From Aeromonas bivalvium (GTDB taxonomy: Bacteria > Pseudomonadota > Gammaproteobacteria > Enterobacterales > Aeromonadaceae): a stretch of 64,000 nucleotides of DNA. Below, piece after piece: positions 54,049 to 64,000 of this stretch. The stretch lies in assembly GCF_000819765.1 (NCBI RefSeq), contig NZ_CDBT01000054.1, positions 148,322 to 212,321 on the forward strand. Reading direction: 5' to 3'. The translations under genes and the position numbers were made by a program. Each line of letters starts with the position of its first letter. Position 1 is the first letter of the stretch. The notes beneath the pieces were generated by a model. The model saw nothing but the letters and a program-made list of their open reading frames with translations. It did no database searches and was not told where the DNA came from.

Positions 54049-55974
54049 ATGGGTAAAATCATCGGTATTGACCTGGGTACTACCAACTCCTGCGTCGCCA
54101 TTCTGGATGGCGACACTGCTCGCGTGATCGAGAACGCAGAGGGCGACCGTACTACTCCGTCCATCATTGCCTATGCCGATGATGGCGAGATCCTGGTTGG
54201 TCAGCCTGCCAAGCGTCAGGCCATCACCAACCCGAAGAACACCCTGTTCGCCATCAAGCGTCTGATCGGCCGTCGCTTCGAAGATGAAGAAGTGCAGCGT
54301 GACCTGAAGATCATGCCGTACGCCATCGCCAAGGCCGACAACGGCGACGCCTGGGTTGAAGTGAAGGGTAAGAAAATGGCACCACCGCAGATCTCTGCCG
54401 AAGTGCTGAAAAAGATGAAGAAGACCGCCGAAGACTACCTGGGCGAGCCGGTCACCGAAGCCGTCATCACAGTACCGGCCTACTTCAACGACGCCCAGCG
54501 TCAGGCTACCAAGGATGCCGGTCGCATCGCCGGTCTGGATGTAAAACGCATCATCAACGAACCGACTGCAGCTGCTTTCGCTTACGGCGTGAACAAGGTC
54601 AAGGGCGAGCGCAAGGTTGCCGTCTATGACCTGGGTGGCGGTACCTTCGACATCTCCATCATCGAGATCGACGAAGTGGAAGGGGAAACCACCTTCGAAG
54701 TACTGGCGACCAACGGTAACACCCACCTGGGTGGTGAAGACTTCGACAACCGCGTCATCAACTACCTGGTTGAAGAGTTCAAGCGTGAGCAGGGCATTGA
54801 CCTGCGCAACGACCAGCTGGCCCTGCAGCGTCTGAAAGATGCCGCTGAGAAGGCCAAGATCGAGCTCTCTTCCGCTCAGCAGACCGACGTGAACCTGCCG
54901 TACATCACCGCAGATGCCACCGGTCCCAAGCACATGAACATCAAGGTGACCCGCGCCAAGCTGGAATCCCTGGTGGAAGACATGGTCAAAGACTCCCTGG
55001 AGCCGGTCCGTGTCGCTCTGAAAGACTCCGGTCTGGCAGTTGGCGAGATCGACGACGTGATTCTGGTGGGCGGTCAGACCCGTATGCCGCTGGTGCAGAA
55101 GACTGTTGCCGAGTTCTTCGGCAAAGAGCCGCGCAAAGACGTCAACCCGGACGAAGCCGTGGCCATGGGTGCCGCCATTCAGGGTGCCGTCCTGTCCGGT
55201 GACAAGACAGACGTACTGCTGCTGGACGTGACCCCGCTCTCTCTGGGTATCGAGACCATGGGCAGCGTGATGACTGCGCTCATCGAGAAGAACACCACCA
55301 TCCCGACCAAGAAGTCCCAGGTGTTCTCCACTGCCGAAGACAACCAGTCTGCCGTGACCATTCACGTGCTGCAGGGTGAGCGCAAGCGCGCCAGCGACAA
55401 CAAGTCCCTGGGCCAGTTCAACCTGGAAGGCATCCGTCCGGCGCCGCGCGGTCTGCCGCAGATCGAAGTGACCTTCGACATCGACGCCAACGGCATCCTG
55501 CACGTCTCCGCCAAAGACAAGGAGACCAACAAGGAGCAGAAGATCACCATCCAGGCCTCTTCCGGTCTGTCTGATGAGGAGATCGAACGCATGGTACGCG
55601 AGGCGGAAGCCAACGCGGCCGAGGACAAGAAGTTCGAAGAGCTGGTGCAGACCCGCAACCAGGCTGACGGTCTGGTCCACTCGGTACGCAAGCAGGTCAC
55701 CGAAGCCGGTGACGCCCTGCCTGCCGACGACAAGACCAAGATCGAGACTGCACTGTCCGAGCTGGAAGCCGCCATCAAGGGCGACGACAAGGCCGCCATC
55801 GAAGCCAAGCAACAGGCGCTGATGGAAGCCTCCCAGAAGCTGATGGAAATTGCCCAGCAGCAGGCTCAGGCGCAAGGCGCCGGTGCCGATGCCGGTCAGT
55901 CCTCCTCTTCTGCCAAGGCGGACGACGACGTGGTCGATGCCGAGTTCGAAGAAGTGAAAGACGACAAGAAGTAA
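54049..55974 (+). CDS. dnaK: Hsp70 chaperone DnaK
   Basis: A 641-residue chaperone (E. coli 638). The three Hsp70 signatures are [14 protein letters not shown] at the start, [17 protein letters not shown] near residue 195, and [13 protein letters not shown] near residue 340. The substrate-binding domain and the acidic C-terminal tail ([15 protein letters not shown]) are intact. The start MGKIIGID at 54049 follows TTGGAG and is the universal one; a 5-codon upstream extension is rejected. It is cotranscribed with dnaJ across two hairpins. Confidence 0.99.
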   Translation: MGKIIGIDLGTTNSCVAILDGDTARVIENAEGDRTTPSIIAYADDGEILVGQPAKRQAITNPKNTLFAIKRLIGRRFEDEEVQRDLKIMPYAIAKADNGDAWVEVKGKKMAPPQISAEVLKKMKKTAEDYLGEPVTEAVITVPAYFNDAQRQATKDAGRIAGLDVKRIINEPTAAAFAYGVNKVKGERKVAVYDLGGGTFDISIIEIDEVEGETTFEVLATNGNTHLGGEDFDNRVINYLVEEFKREQGIDLRNDQLALQRLKDAAEKAKIELSSAQQTDVNLPYITADATGPKHMNIKVTRAKLESLVEDMVKDSLEPVRVALKDSGLAVGEIDDVILVGGQTRMPLVQKTVAEFFGKEPRKDVNPDEAVAMGAAIQGAVLSGDKTDVLLLDVTPLSLGIETMGSVMTALIEKNTTIPTKKSQVFSTAEDNQSAVTIHVLQGERKRASDNKSLGQFNLEGIRPAPRGLPQIEVTFDIDANGILHVSAKDKETNKEQKITIQASSGLSDEEIERMVREAEANAAEDKKFEELVQTRNQADGLVHSVRKQVTEAGDALPADDKTKIETALSELEAAIKGDDKAAIEAKQQALMEASQKLMEIAQQQAQAQGAGADAGQSSSSAKADDDVVDAEFEEVKDDKK

Positions 55975-55985
55975 GCCTTACCCAG

Positions 55986-56054
55986 ATGGGCGAAGTTCCC
56001 TTCGCCCATTGGCTTGAGTCTATGAATTCACGGGCGTTGGGTAACCAACGCCCG
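55986..56054 (+). other. two hairpins between dnaK and dnaJ
   Basis: Perfect 10-bp stems ATGGGCGAAG/CTTCGCCCAT (55986-56009) and CGGGCGTTGG/CCAACGCCCG (56031-56054). Neither has a U-tract, so they are more likely RNA-stabilising or processing elements, perhaps setting the DnaK-to-DnaJ ratio, than full terminators. Confidence 0.75.
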
Positions 56055-56088
56055 TCTGCATAACTGCTGAAAACCCAATAGGATGAGT

Positions 56089-57228
56089 ATGTCGAAGCGC
56101 GATTTCTATGAAGTGCTCGGGGTGGCCAAGGGTGCCGACGAGCGCGAGATCAAGAAGGCGTACAAGCGTCTGGCCATGAAGTATCACCCGGACCGCAACC
56201 AGGGTGATGCCGCCTCCGAAGAGAAGTTCAAAGAGGTCAAGGAGGCCTACGAGGTCCTGACCGACGAGAACCTGCGCGCCCGTTACGATCAGTACGGTCA
56301 TGCCGGGGTGGATCAGAGCCAGGGCGGTGGTCACGGCGGCTTCGGCGGTGGTGCCGATTTCGGTGACATCTTCGGTGACGTGTTCGGTGACATCTTCGGT
56401 GGCAGCCGTGGCGGCGGTCGTCGCGGCCCGGCCCGGGGCTCCGACCTGCGCTACACCATGGAGCTGACCCTGGAAGAGGCGGTGCGCGGTGTCTCCAAGG
56501 AGATCAAGGTGCCGACCCTGGTCCACTGCGAGGTCTGCAACGGCTCCGGTGCCCACACCGGCAGCTCTGCCCAGACCTGCCCGACCTGCCACGGCGCCGG
56601 TCAGGTGCAGATGCGTCAGGGCTTCTTCGCGGTGCAGCAAGCCTGTCCCCACTGTCACGGTCGCGGCAAGATCATCAAGGATCCGTGCCGCAAGTGCCAT
56701 GGCGAGGGCCGCTACCAGAAGACCAAGACGCTGTCGGTGAAAATTCCGGCGGGCGTCGACACCGGGGATCGCATCCGTCTCTCCGGCGAAGGGGAAGCGG
56801 GGGAGGCCGGCGCACCGGCCGGGGATCTCTACGTACAGGTGCACGTCAAGGAGCACGAGATCTTCGTGCGTGACGGCAACAACCTCTACTGCGAAGTGCC
56901 CATCAGCTTCACCGCGGCTGCCTTGGGTGGCGAAATCGAAGTGCCGACCCTGGATGGCCGGGTCAAGCTCAAGGTGACCCCCGAGACCCAGACCGGCAAG
57001 ATGTTCCGCATGCGGGGCAAGGGCGTCAAGTCCGTGCGCTCCGGCCAGGTGGGGGATCTGATGTGCAAGGTGGTGATCGAGACCCCGGTCAAGCTGACCG
57101 AGACCCAGAAAGATCTGCTGCGCCAGCTGGACGACTCCTTCAGCGGTGCCGCCGCCAAGACCCACAAGCCGAAATCCGAAGGCTTCTTCGAAGGGGTGAA
57201 ACGCTTCTTCGACGATCTGACCAGCTGA
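56089..57228 (+). CDS. dnaJ: co-chaperone DnaJ
   Basis: A 379-residue Hsp40. The J domain opens with RDFYEVLGV and contains the HPD motif (YHPDRN, about residues 32-37). A Gly/Phe-rich linker (about 75-110) follows, then four zinc-finger CxxCxGxG motifs ([32 protein letters not shown]). The C-terminal substrate domains end near [14 protein letters not shown]. The start MSKRDFY at 56089 follows AGGATGAG; an ATG two codons upstream is possible. Second gene of dnaKJ. Confidence 0.98.
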   Translation: MSKRDFYEVLGVAKGADEREIKKAYKRLAMKYHPDRNQGDAASEEKFKEVKEAYEVLTDENLRARYDQYGHAGVDQSQGGGHGGFGGGADFGDIFGDVFGDIFGGSRGGGRRGPARGSDLRYTMELTLEEAVRGVSKEIKVPTLVHCEVCNGSGAHTGSSAQTCPTCHGAGQVQMRQGFFAVQQACPHCHGRGKIIKDPCRKCHGEGRYQKTKTLSVKIPAGVDTGDRIRLSGEGEAGEAGAPAGDLYVQVHVKEHEIFVRDGNNLYCEVPISFTAAALGGEIEVPTLDGRVKLKVTPETQTGKMFRMRGKGVKSVRSGQVGDLMCKVVIETPVKLTETQKDLLRQLDDSFSGAAAKTHKPKSEGFFEGVKRFFDDLTS

Positions 57229-57248
57229 TTTTTGCGACCCAGATAGAC

Positions 57249-57277
57249 AGAGCCGGCCATGTGCCGGCTCTTTTTTT
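57249..57277 (+). terminator. dnaJ terminator
   Basis: A 9-bp stem, AGAGCCGGC/GCCGGCTCT with a 5-base loop, followed by TTTTTTT. It lies 20 bp after the dnaJ stop. A second palindrome, GTGGATCCC/GGGATCCGC (about 57309-57332), has no T-tract. Confidence 0.92.
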
Positions 57278-57385
57278 GCCTGTCGTTCGGCCCGGACTCG
57301 CCCTATTGAGTGGATCCCGATGAGGGATCCGCTTCACAACTTCCAGCAAGGCTTGCTGCGCAAATGCTACCTCGCTCACAGAGTG

Positions 57386-57438
57386 GCTGAAACGGTTTAG
57401 CTGGCATATTGAGTTAGCTAAAGCGGTTTAGCTATGCT
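57386..57438 (+). promoter_or_regulatory. scrY promoter and two ScrR operators
   Basis: 16-bp palindromes GCTGAAACGGTTTAGC (57386-57401) and GCTAAAGCGGTTTAGC (57417-57432), with centres 31 bp apart. A promoter TTGAGT (57409-57414), an 18-bp spacer and TATGCT (57433-57438) place the second operator between -35 and -10. A LacI-type repressor, ScrR, is encoded at the end of the cluster. Confidence 0.88.
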
Positions 57439-57480
57439 CTGCTCGTCCATAACAACAGCGCCCGGACGGGCGGCAGATGA

Positions 57481-58983
<1,503 letters not shown>

Positions 58984-59027
58984 TTCGTTATCCCGATCAC
59001 AAAAATGGCAGCCGATCTCGGGATCTC

Positions 59028-59057
59028 TTGGTTAGCTAAAACGGTTTAGCTGATAAT
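59028..59057 (+). promoter_or_regulatory. scrK promoter with ScrR operator
   Basis: GCTAAAACGGTTTAGC (59035-59050) lies between TTGGTT (59028-59033) and GATAAT (59052-59057), an 18-bp spacer. It matches the scrY operators and gives scrKAB a separate, sucrose-inducible promoter. Confidence 0.85.
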
Positions 59058-59116
59058 GCGGACCAAGAACTCGGAGCCTGGCTCCGGCAAATCCTGTGCA
59101 GCAGTGGAGTAGCAAG

Positions 59117-60052
59117 GTGGGGAATCGTGTGTGGGTAATGGGGGATGCGGTGGTGGACCTTATCCCGGAAGGGGATCGGCACTACCTCAGGTGTCCGGGG
59201 GGCGCACCGGCCAATGTGGCGGTAGGCGTTGCCCGGCTTGGCGGGGAGTCGGCCTTTATCGGCCGGGTCGGCGCGGATCCCTTCGGCCGCTTTATGGCCG
59301 ATACCCTGGCAAGGGAAGGGGTGGATACCGCTTGTCTGCGGGCGGATCCCGCCCACCGAACCAGCACAGTGCTGGTGGAACTCGACGCCGAGGGGGAGCG
59401 CAGCTTCACCTTCATGGTGCGCCCCAGTGCCGACCAGTTCCTGAGCCCCGCCGATCTGCCGGTCTTCCAGGCCGGGCAGTGGCTGCTCACCTGCTCCATT
59501 GCGCTCTCCAACGAGCCGGTGCGCGGCAGTTGCCTGCAAGCCATGGCGACCATCCGGGCCGTCGGGGGACGGGTCTGCTTCGACCCGAACCTTAGGCCCG
59601 AGGTGTGGGGCAATCCCGCCGAGATGCTGCCCGTGGTGCGCGAGGCCATTGCGCTGGCGGACGTGGTCAAGCTCTCGGTGGAGGAGCTGCAACTGTTGAG
59701 CGGTCTGGACGATCTGGCCGCGGGGCTCGCCACCCTATCAGGGCCGGAGCTGGTGCTGGTGACCCGGGGGGCGGCCGGTGTGGTGGCCCGTCTGGGGGGC
59801 GAGTTGCTGGAGTGGGTGGGGCCCAAAGTGACGCCCATCGACACCACGGGGGCGGGGGATGCCTTCGTCGCCGGTCTGCTGGCGGCCTTGGCCGAACGGA
59901 CCTCGCTGCCCGCTCTGAATGAGCTGCCCGCCATCCTGGCCCGGGCCCACGGCTGCGGGGCGCTCGCCACCACCGCCAAGGGGGCCATGACGGCGCTGCC
60001 CACCCGCACCCGGCTGGATGAATTTTTGCGATCGGGCGCAGACGGCTGTTGA
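59117..60052 (+). CDS. scrK: fructokinase
   Basis: A 311-residue PfkB-family kinase phosphorylating the fructose released from sucrose-6-phosphate. The N-terminus VWVMGDAVVDLIPEG and CPGGAPANVAVGVARLGG are the ScrK/CscK substrate region. The C-terminal PfkB signature DTTGAGDAFVAGL has catalytic Asp248. The GTG start at 59117 is favoured: GGAG is 7 bases upstream and the protein then begins like other fructokinases. Earlier and later GTG codons are possible. Confidence 0.94.
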   Translation: MGNRVWVMGDAVVDLIPEGDRHYLRCPGGAPANVAVGVARLGGESAFIGRVGADPFGRFMADTLAREGVDTACLRADPAHRTSTVLVELDAEGERSFTFMVRPSADQFLSPADLPVFQAGQWLLTCSIALSNEPVRGSCLQAMATIRAVGGRVCFDPNLRPEVWGNPAEMLPVVREAIALADVVKLSVEELQLLSGLDDLAAGLATLSGPELVLVTRGAAGVVARLGGELLEWVGPKVTPIDTTGAGDAFVAGLLAALAERTSLPALNELPAILARAHGCGALATTAKGAMTALPTRTRLDEFLRSGADGC

Positions 60053-60135
60053 TCTGCGGCTAGAAGCCCGGGTCGACAGCCCCTACTCTCATGTGACAAG
60101 GGCCCGCCAGCGTGGCGGGTCATAAGAGGAAGATT

Positions 60136-61500
60136 ATGAATATCAGTGCGATAGCCCAGGATCTGGTGCCCCTGCTCGGGGGCAGGGAGAACATCGTCAG
60201 CGCCGCCCACTGCGCCACCCGGCTGCGGCTGGTGCTGGCGGACGACAGCAAGGTGAACAAGGCCGCCATCGACAAGCTGGACGGGGTCAAGGGGTGCTTC
60301 AGCAACGCGGGCCAGATCCAGGTCATTTTCGGCACCGGCCTGGTCAACAAGGTCTATGCCGAGTTCGTCACCCTGACCGGGACCGGCACCGCCAGCAAGG
60401 CGGAGCTGACCGACATGGCGACGGCCAAGCTCAATGTGGCCCAGCGCCTGGCGCGGACCCTCTCCAACATCTTCGTCCCCATCATTCCGGCCATCGTCGC
60501 CTCCGGCCTGCTGATGGGGCTGCTCGGCATGGTGCGCACCTACGGCTGGGTCAATGCCGACAGCGCCCTGTTCGTCATGCTCGACATGTTCAGCTCGGCT
60601 GCCTTCATCATACTGCCGATCCTGATTGGCTTCACGGCGGCGCGGGAGTTTGGCGGCAACCCCTATCTGGGGGCGACCCTGGGCGGCATTCTGACCCACC
60701 CGGCCCTGACCAACGCCTGGGGCGTGGCGGGCGGCTTCAAGACCATGGACTTCTTCGGGCTGGACGTGGCCATGATCGGCTATCAGGGCACCGTCTTCCC
60801 TGTGCTCTTGGCGGTCTGGTTCATGTCCCATTTGGAGAAACAGCTGCGCAGGCGCATCCCGGATGCGCTGGATCTCATCCTCACCCCGTTTTTGACCGTC
60901 ATCATCACCGGCTTCGTGGCGCTGCTCTTCATCGGCCCCGCCGGGCGGGTGCTGGGGGATGGCATCTCGTTCGGTCTGAGCGCCCTCTATGAGCAGGCGG
61001 GCTGGCTGGCGGGTCTGGTGTTTGGCGGCACCTATTCGCTCATCGTCATCACCGGCATCCACCACAGCTTCCACGCCATCGAGGCGGGCCTGCTGACCAA
61101 CCCGCAAATTGGCGTCAACTTCCTGCTGCCCATCTGGGCCATGGCCAACGTGGCACAGGGCGGGGCCTGCCTGGCGGTCTACTTCAAGACCCGGGACCTG
61201 AAGATCAAGGCCATTACTGTGCCGGCGGCCATGTCCTGCCTGCTCGGCATCACGGAGGCGGCGATCTTTGGCGTCAACCTGCGCTACATCAAGCCCTTCC
61301 TGGCCGGTCTGTTCGGCGGGGCCTGCGGCGGCGCCTACGTGGTGGCGGCCAAGGTCGGCATGACGGCGGTGGGCCTGACCGGCATCCCGGGCATGGCCAT
61401 CGTCCAGCCCATGAGCCTCATCCACTACGTCATCGGGCTGGTGATCGCCTTTGGCGCCGCCTTCGCCGCCTCTTACCTGCTCAAGTACAAGGTGGAGTGA
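60136..61500 (+). CDS. scrA: PTS system sucrose-specific EIIBC component
   Basis: A 454-residue membrane permease that imports and phosphorylates sucrose to sucrose-6-phosphate. The EIIB domain (residues 1-90) has the phosphorylation Cys26 in AAHCATRLRLVL. The EIIC domain (about 110-450) has ten hydrophobic segments, with ITGIHHSFHAIEAGLL the recognisable substrate-site motif. No EIIA domain is present, so it should use the glucose IIA (Crr) encoded elsewhere. The start MNISAI at 60136 follows AGAGGAAG. The stop overlaps the scrB start. Confidence 0.94.
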   Translation: MNISAIAQDLVPLLGGRENIVSAAHCATRLRLVLADDSKVNKAAIDKLDGVKGCFSNAGQIQVIFGTGLVNKVYAEFVTLTGTGTASKAELTDMATAKLNVAQRLARTLSNIFVPIIPAIVASGLLMGLLGMVRTYGWVNADSALFVMLDMFSSAAFIILPILIGFTAAREFGGNPYLGATLGGILTHPALTNAWGVAGGFKTMDFFGLDVAMIGYQGTVFPVLLAVWFMSHLEKQLRRRIPDALDLILTPFLTVIITGFVALLFIGPAGRVLGDGISFGLSALYEQAGWLAGLVFGGTYSLIVITGIHHSFHAIEAGLLTNPQIGVNFLLPIWAMANVAQGGACLAVYFKTRDLKIKAITVPAAMSCLLGITEAAIFGVNLRYIKPFLAGLFGGACGGAYVVAAKVGMTAVGLTGIPGMAIVQPMSLIHYVIGLVIAFGAAFAASYLLKYKVE

Positions 61501-62915
61501 TGAAGGAAAGCCAATTCCTCAACCAGGTTGTCCGGTCCCTGCTGGCCGGACAGCTCAAGGCGGCGGCCGATCTCCATCGGCCCCGCTGGCATCTGGCAGC
61601 CCCGGTGGGGCTGCTCAACGACCCGAACGGCTTCATCGAGCACGACGGGCGTTACCACCTCTTCTACCAGTGGAATCCGCTCGGCTGCGAGCATAGCAAC
61701 AAGGGCTGGGGCCACGTCACCGCCACCGATCTGCTGCACTGGCAGCACGAGCCGGTGGCGCTGCTGCCCACCGAGGACTATGAGAGCCACGGCTGCTACT
61801 CGGGCTCGGCGGTGAGCGACGAGCAGGGGCGCCTGACCCTTGTCTACACCGGCAACGTCAAATACCCGGATGGCAGCCGCACCGCCTACCAGTGTCTGGC
61901 CCGCGCCGACGGCATGGGGAGCTTTGCCAAGCTGGGGCCCGTGCTGGAATTGCCCGAAGGCTACAGCGGCCATGTGCGAGATCCCAAGGTGTGGCACGAC
62001 GGCCAGCAGTGGCTCATGGTGCTGGGAGCCCGCACCCTGGATGACAAGGGTGAAGTGCTGCTCTATCGCGGTGAGACCCTGCAAAACTGGCAACTGGTGG
62101 GCCCCATCGCCGGCAGCGGGCGCGGGGGGCTGGGGGACTTTGGCTATATGTGGGAGTGCCCGGACCTCTTCCCCCTGGGGGATCGTCATGTGCTCATCAG
62201 CTGTCCCCAGGGGATTGCCCCGGTGGGGGACGATTATCGCAACCTCTATCAGTGCGGCTGGTTGGCGGGCAACTTCGACGGCGAGCGCTTCGAGCACGGG
62301 GCTTTCCACGAGCTGGACCGGGGCTTCGAGTTCTATGCGCCGCAAACCACCCAGGACCGCCAGGGGCGGCGCCTGCTGTTTGGCTGGCTGGGGTTGCCGG
62401 AGGAGAACGAGATGAGCCAGCCCACCATCCCCTATGGCTGGATCCACCAGATGAGCTGCCCGCGGGAGCTGTTCTGGCAGGACGACTGGCTCTGCCAGCG
62501 GCCGGTAGGGGAGCTGGCCGCCCTCAAGGGGGAGCAGACTCGCTTCGAGGGGGGGCTCGGTGAATTTCCGGGGCTGGCCATCGACTCGGCCTGGCTCGAT
62601 CTGGCCTTGAGCGGGGAGGGGAGCCTCTGGTTCGGGGCCGTGGCCGAGCTGGTGTGGCAGCCGGGGCGCCTTGTCCTGCGGCGCCAGAACTGGCAGAGCG
62701 GGGAGTGGGAAGAGCGAAGCGCCCCCTGGCTTGGGGGCAAGATCACCGTCCTGTGCGATCGCTCCAGCCTGGAGTGCTTCGTCGATGGCGGGCGCCAGAG
62801 CCTGTCGACCCGCTACTTCCCCGGCGAAAAGCCTCAACTTTCATCGGGTAAGGGCGCTGATGGCAGCAAAATTTGCCTGGATCACTGGCCGCTGGCGACC
62901 TGCCTAGTACAATAG
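61500..62915 (+). CDS. scrB: sucrose-6-phosphate hydrolase (GH32)
   Basis: A 471-residue cytoplasmic invertase that splits sucrose-6-phosphate into glucose-6-phosphate and fructose. The GH32 nucleophile Asp41 is in LLNDPNGFIEHDG. The transition-state Asp161 is in VRDPKVWHDG, and the acid/base Glu219 is in MWECPDLFPLGD. A C-terminal beta-sandwich follows. The start at 61500 shares a base with the scrA stop (TGATG), so translation is coupled. Confidence 0.95.
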   Translation: MKESQFLNQVVRSLLAGQLKAAADLHRPRWHLAAPVGLLNDPNGFIEHDGRYHLFYQWNPLGCEHSNKGWGHVTATDLLHWQHEPVALLPTEDYESHGCYSGSAVSDEQGRLTLVYTGNVKYPDGSRTAYQCLARADGMGSFAKLGPVLELPEGYSGHVRDPKVWHDGQQWLMVLGARTLDDKGEVLLYRGETLQNWQLVGPIAGSGRGGLGDFGYMWECPDLFPLGDRHVLISCPQGIAPVGDDYRNLYQCGWLAGNFDGERFEHGAFHELDRGFEFYAPQTTQDRQGRRLLFGWLGLPEENEMSQPTIPYGWIHQMSCPRELFWQDDWLCQRPVGELAALKGEQTRFEGGLGEFPGLAIDSAWLDLALSGEGSLWFGAVAELVWQPGRLVLRRQNWQSGEWEERSAPWLGGKITVLCDRSSLECFVDGGRQSLSTRYFPGEKPQLSSGKGADGSKICLDHWPLATCLVQ

Positions 62916-62942
62916 CCCGGTCTCAGTGTGCCGGGAGGTCAG

Positions 62943-63953
62943 GTGGAGAAGAAGAAACGGATCACGATTGCCCAGATAGCCGAGCTCGCGGGGGTCTCCA
63001 AGGCCACCGCCAGCCTGGTACTCAACGGCAAGAGTGCGGAATACCGCATCGCCGACGATACCCGCAAGCGGATCCAGGCGGTGGCGGACGAGTGCCACTA
63101 TCAGCCCAGCATCCATGCCCGCTCCCTGCGCGAGAGCCGCAGCTACACCTGGGGGCTGGTGATCCCCGACCTCACGAACTTCGGCTTCGCCAGCATCGCC
63201 CGTGCCCTGGAGGCCCGCTGTCGGGAGGCGGGGATCCAGCTGCTCATCGCCTGTTCAGAAGATGACCCCACCCTGGAGCAGCGGGTGGTGGACAACCTCA
63301 TCAGTCGTCAGGTGGATGGCCTCATCGTCGCCTCCAGCGGCCACAGCGACGACATCTATGCCCGCATCCACGACCGTCTGCCGGTGGTGCAGCTCGACCG
63401 CCACATCGGGGAGTCGCGCCTGCCCATGGTGATCTCGGACGCCTGCAAGGCCACCGCCGAGCTGGTGCAGGACATGGCCCGCGAGTGCGGCGAGGAGATC
63501 TACTACTTCGGCGGCCTGCTGGATCTCTCCCCCAGCCGCCACCGGCTGGCGGGTTACGAGCTCGGGCTGCACAGAGCCGGGCTGGAGGCGCCAGAGAGCC
63601 AGGTACGCCATCGCGACTATCAGCCAAGCTCCGGCTATCAGCTGATGGCCGAGCTGGTGGCCGAGCTCGGGGCGCCGCCGAAGGGGCTTTTTACCGCCTC
63701 TTTCACCCTGCTGGAGGGGGTGCTGCGCTACCTCAACGAGGCGGGGCTGATGGAGACCGGCATGCGCCTGTGTACCTTCGACGATCACGATCTGCTCGAC
63801 TGCATCCCCATGCGCATCGATTCCGTGGCCCAGGATTGCCCGGCCCTGGCCCGGGCCGCCTTCGAGCTGATGCAGCAGCTCATTGCGGGCAATCCCCCTG
63901 CCCAGACCGCCCAGGTCATTAACCCCAGGGTGCGCTGGCGCAGCCGCCGCTAG
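62943..63953 (+). CDS. scrR: LacI-family sucrose operon repressor
   Basis: A 336-residue repressor. The N-terminal LacI HTH is ITIAQIAELAGVSKATASLV (about residues 7-26) plus the hinge helix ending in RIQAVADECHYQPS. The C-terminal periplasmic-binding-like domain binds the inducer, probably fructose or fructose-1-phosphate. The GTG start at 62943 follows GGGAGGTCAG. It is last in the locus, 27 bp after scrB, so repressor and enzymes are transcribed together. The three GCTAAA-N4-TTTAGC-type palindromes are its probable targets. Confidence 0.93.
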   Translation: MEKKKRITIAQIAELAGVSKATASLVLNGKSAEYRIADDTRKRIQAVADECHYQPSIHARSLRESRSYTWGLVIPDLTNFGFASIARALEARCREAGIQLLIACSEDDPTLEQRVVDNLISRQVDGLIVASSGHSDDIYARIHDRLPVVQLDRHIGESRLPMVISDACKATAELVQDMARECGEEIYYFGGLLDLSPSRHRLAGYELGLHRAGLEAPESQVRHRDYQPSSGYQLMAELVAELGAPPKGLFTASFTLLEGVLRYLNEAGLMETGMRLCTFDDHDLLDCIPMRIDSVAQDCPALARAAFELMQQLIAGNPPAQTAQVINPRVRWRSRR

Positions 63954-63975
63954 GCACGCGGTTCCCTTTCCTGTG

Positions 63976-64000
63976 AAAAAGCCCCGCCGGATCCGGCGGG
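63976..64000 (+). terminator. scr operon terminator, cut by window end
   Basis: AAAAAGCCCCGCCGGATCCGG followed by CGGG is the left arm, loop and start of the right arm of a GC-rich hairpin. The remaining arm and T-tract should lie just beyond base 64000. Confidence 0.75.

Overview
The window is a GC-rich gammaproteobacterial chromosome segment, most likely Aeromonas. This is inferred from gene content and order: yjtD next to thrLABC, recN/nadK/grpE/dnaKJ, a sucrose PTS locus beside dnaJ, and many TDT/BCCT/RND-type membrane genes. No ribosomal RNA, phage or CRISPR array is present. One tRNA gene, tRNA-Ser(CGA), is present.

Layout. 1-5 kb: a DUF3293 protein, an RraA/HMG-aldolase-like protein, a small beta-barrel, a META-domain lipoprotein, solitary aceK, and yjtD. 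5-10 kb: the threonine operon thrLABC with a textbook attenuator. 10.1-17.7 kb: an accessory island with an apparently frameshifted NTF2-like gene, a divergent tetR/MFS efflux pair with three operators, a REP-associated (HUH/Y1) transposase gene with a partially duplicated copy and a tandem array of its terminal repeats, a GNAT acetyltransferase, and an ABC-F ATPase whose stop codon lies at the edge of another copy of the same repeat. 17.9-24.4 kb: a BetT-like choline/betaine transporter, a LysR/TDT divergent pair, a DUF481 outer-membrane protein and a periplasmic L,D-transpeptidase. 24.7 kb: tRNA-Ser.

24.9-39.2 kb: a long minus-strand cluster. In transcription order it encodes an octahaem cytochrome with HEAT and TPR repeats, a MoxR ATPase, a DUF58 protein, a DUF4381 protein, two VWA proteins (BatA and BatB/C), BatD, a periplasmic HAD phosphatase, a formylglycine-type sulfatase, and a membrane protein fused to a spermidine-synthase-like domain. 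The core is a classical Bat/MoxR assembly operon; its coupling to a sulfatase, a phosphatase and a multihaem protein is the most system-like unexplained feature here. 39.6-42.7 kb: two tandem cysteine-nucleophile dienelactone-hydrolase-like enzymes and a divergent LysR regulator, with a 41-bp repeat at each promoter. 42.8-47.3 kb: a complete MacA-MacB-outer-membrane-factor tripartite exporter. 47.4-53 kb: family II pyrophosphatase, recN with SOS boxes, a membrane diguanylate cyclase and NAD kinase.

53.2-57.2 kb: the heat-shock genes grpE, dnaK and dnaJ, with sigma-32-type promoters in front of grpE and dnaK. 57.4-64 kb: the complete sucrose regulon scrY, scrK, scrA, scrB, scrR (porin, fructokinase, PTS IIBC, sucrose-6-phosphate hydrolase, repressor), controlled by three near-identical 16-bp palindromes. 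The window ends inside the terminator of that locus.
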